DNA of 8,417 nucleotides from JAFGPL01 sp046485045 (GTDB lineage Bacteria > Bacteroidota > Bacteroidia > Bacteroidales > UBA10428), in contig JAWOHT010000218.1 in the NCBI GenBank assembly GCA_046485045.1, positions 1 to 8,417 on the forward strand, in the 5' to 3' direction. The notes under the pieces were generated by a model. That model did no database searches, had not been told where the DNA came from, and worked only from the letters and a program-made list of their open reading frames with translations. How positions within the stretch are numbered: position 1 is the first letter of the stretch; each line of letters opens with the position of its first letter. Positions 7,780 through 8,417 of this stretch are shown here, piece by piece. Position numbers and translations under genes: made by a program.

Positions 7780-8417
7780 CTATGGTTTTAATTGGTTGCT
7801 GAGAGGTTCGTTCATTTCTTTTACCTGAATTAAATCTTCGTTAAACTTAGTGCTGTTCACAAACTTACATGCATTATCGTAATGTTGCTCATTTTCGTCG
7901 GGCAAAGGATCACCTTTTGCAAACTTCACCAGATCAGCTCGTTCAAGCATCATTTTTAATATTTTAAGGTCTTCGGGTTGAATGAGCCTGCCCGCGACAA
8001 GTTCGGTCATTATCTCATCGGTTGTTTGTTCCATAGCCAGTATCTTATACCTTCGTTCAAGGTACCTTCTGATGATCTCTGTAAGACGGGAATAATAGAG
8101 TTTAACCTCTTTACGCTGCCAAAGCTTCCCGGCCCTGAGGGCTTCGAGTTCGCGCATGGCAATGATATGAGGAGGCTCTTCTGTTTTAATTCTGGAAATT
8201 ATGGGTTGATTGTTCTTTTTCTTCTTAAGGTAATATAGTGCAAACCAAATAAGAACCCCGATGAACAATACGGCAAGAACAAACGGATAAACCTCTGTAA
8301 AACTCAGAGGGGCCTTTTCAATGGCTTTAATATCGCGTATGGTATTGGTGGTATCAAGCTGAAAAGGCAGCACTTCGAGGTAATTTGACCTGCTGCGGAT
8401 AGTATCGGTAGAATTTG
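7780..8417 (-). CDS. DUF4381-like membrane protein upstream of batA (5' partial)
   Basis: The reading frame runs open through the right edge, so 211 residues of the C-terminal part are visible and the true start is outside the window. A GTG at 8371-8373 lies in frame but is not a convincing start, because 14 further in-frame codons precede it without a stop. The visible part has a short extracytoplasmic segment, one membrane helix (about visible residues 45-63, FVLAVLFIGVLIWFALYYL), a lysine-rich stop-transfer run (KKKKNN), and a cytoplasmic helical region at about 80-190. The blocks MRELEAL, YYSRLTEIIRRYLERRY and TTDEIMTEL resemble DUF4381-type proteins, which occur just before VWA genes in bat/moxR operons. 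The family assignment is from memory and moderately sure. The function is unknown; a membrane subunit of the Bat complex is inferred from position. It ends 3 bases before batA. Confidence 0.8.
   Translation of the reverse strand, partial: NSTDTIRSRSNYLEVLPFQLDTTNTIRDIKAIEKAPLSFTEVYPFVLAVLFIGVLIWFALYYLKKKKNNQPIISRIKTEEPPHIIAMRELEALRAGKLWQRKEVKLYYSRLTEIIRRYLERRYKILAMEQTTDEIMTELVAGRLIQPEDLKILKMMLERADLVKFAKGDPLPDENEQHYDNACKFVNSTKFNEDLIQVKEMNEPLSNQLKP

Noticed and set aside
8371..8373. GTG as the start codon of the gene upstream of batA
   Set aside because: The same frame stays open for 14 more codons to the window edge, and proteins of this type normally have more sequence before the membrane helix. 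The gene is best treated as 5' partial.
1..8417. A previously undescribed defence or mobile system
   Set aside because: Every substantial gene fits katG or the known bat operon, and no integrase, transposase, toxin-antitoxin pair, tRNA or att-like repeat is seen.

Overview
The window looks like ordinary chromosome of a member of the Bacteroidota, probably Bacteroidales/Marinilabiliales-like; the lineage below phylum is inference. Three things support this: the Bacteroides-type gene order batA-batB-batC-batD-batE, coding sequence of moderate to low GC, and start codons with no clear Shine-Dalgarno sequence upstream.

Layout: bases 1-147 are a non-coding leader. Positions 148-2322 (+) encode a complete catalase-peroxidase, KatG. 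A 100-base AT-rich gap (2323-2422) separates it from a convergent block of six genes on the minus strand that fills the rest of the window. In transcription order (right to left) these are: a DUF4381-like membrane protein cut by the right edge (7780-8417), batA (6781-7776), batB (5730-6770), batC (5038-5733), batD (3195-5021) and batE (2423-3181). Gaps within the block are 3, 10, -4, 16 and 13 bases, so it is almost certainly one operon. Its promoter lies beyond the right edge; in related genomes moxR and a DUF58 gene usually sit there.

How the genes may work together: BatA and BatB are membrane-anchored von Willebrand A proteins with intact metal-binding (MIDAS) motifs. BatC and BatE carry TPR repeats, and BatE adds a C-terminal SH3-like domain. 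BatD is a large protein with an extracytoplasmic beta-rich region, one membrane helix and a cytoplasmic helical domain. Together they fit an envelope complex, probably driven by a MoxR AAA+ ATPase encoded nearby. The Bat genes were named for aerotolerance in Bacteroides, but their biochemical role is unsettled. KatG removes hydrogen peroxide in the cytoplasm, so the two convergent units share an oxygen/oxidative-stress theme.

I found no RNA gene, mobile element, CRISPR array or clearly new system. The points most worth a second look are: the apparent shared cytoplasmic domain of BatD and the edge-truncated protein, the glutamine-rich tail of BatC, an inverted repeat just upstream of katG, and the charge distribution of BatE.
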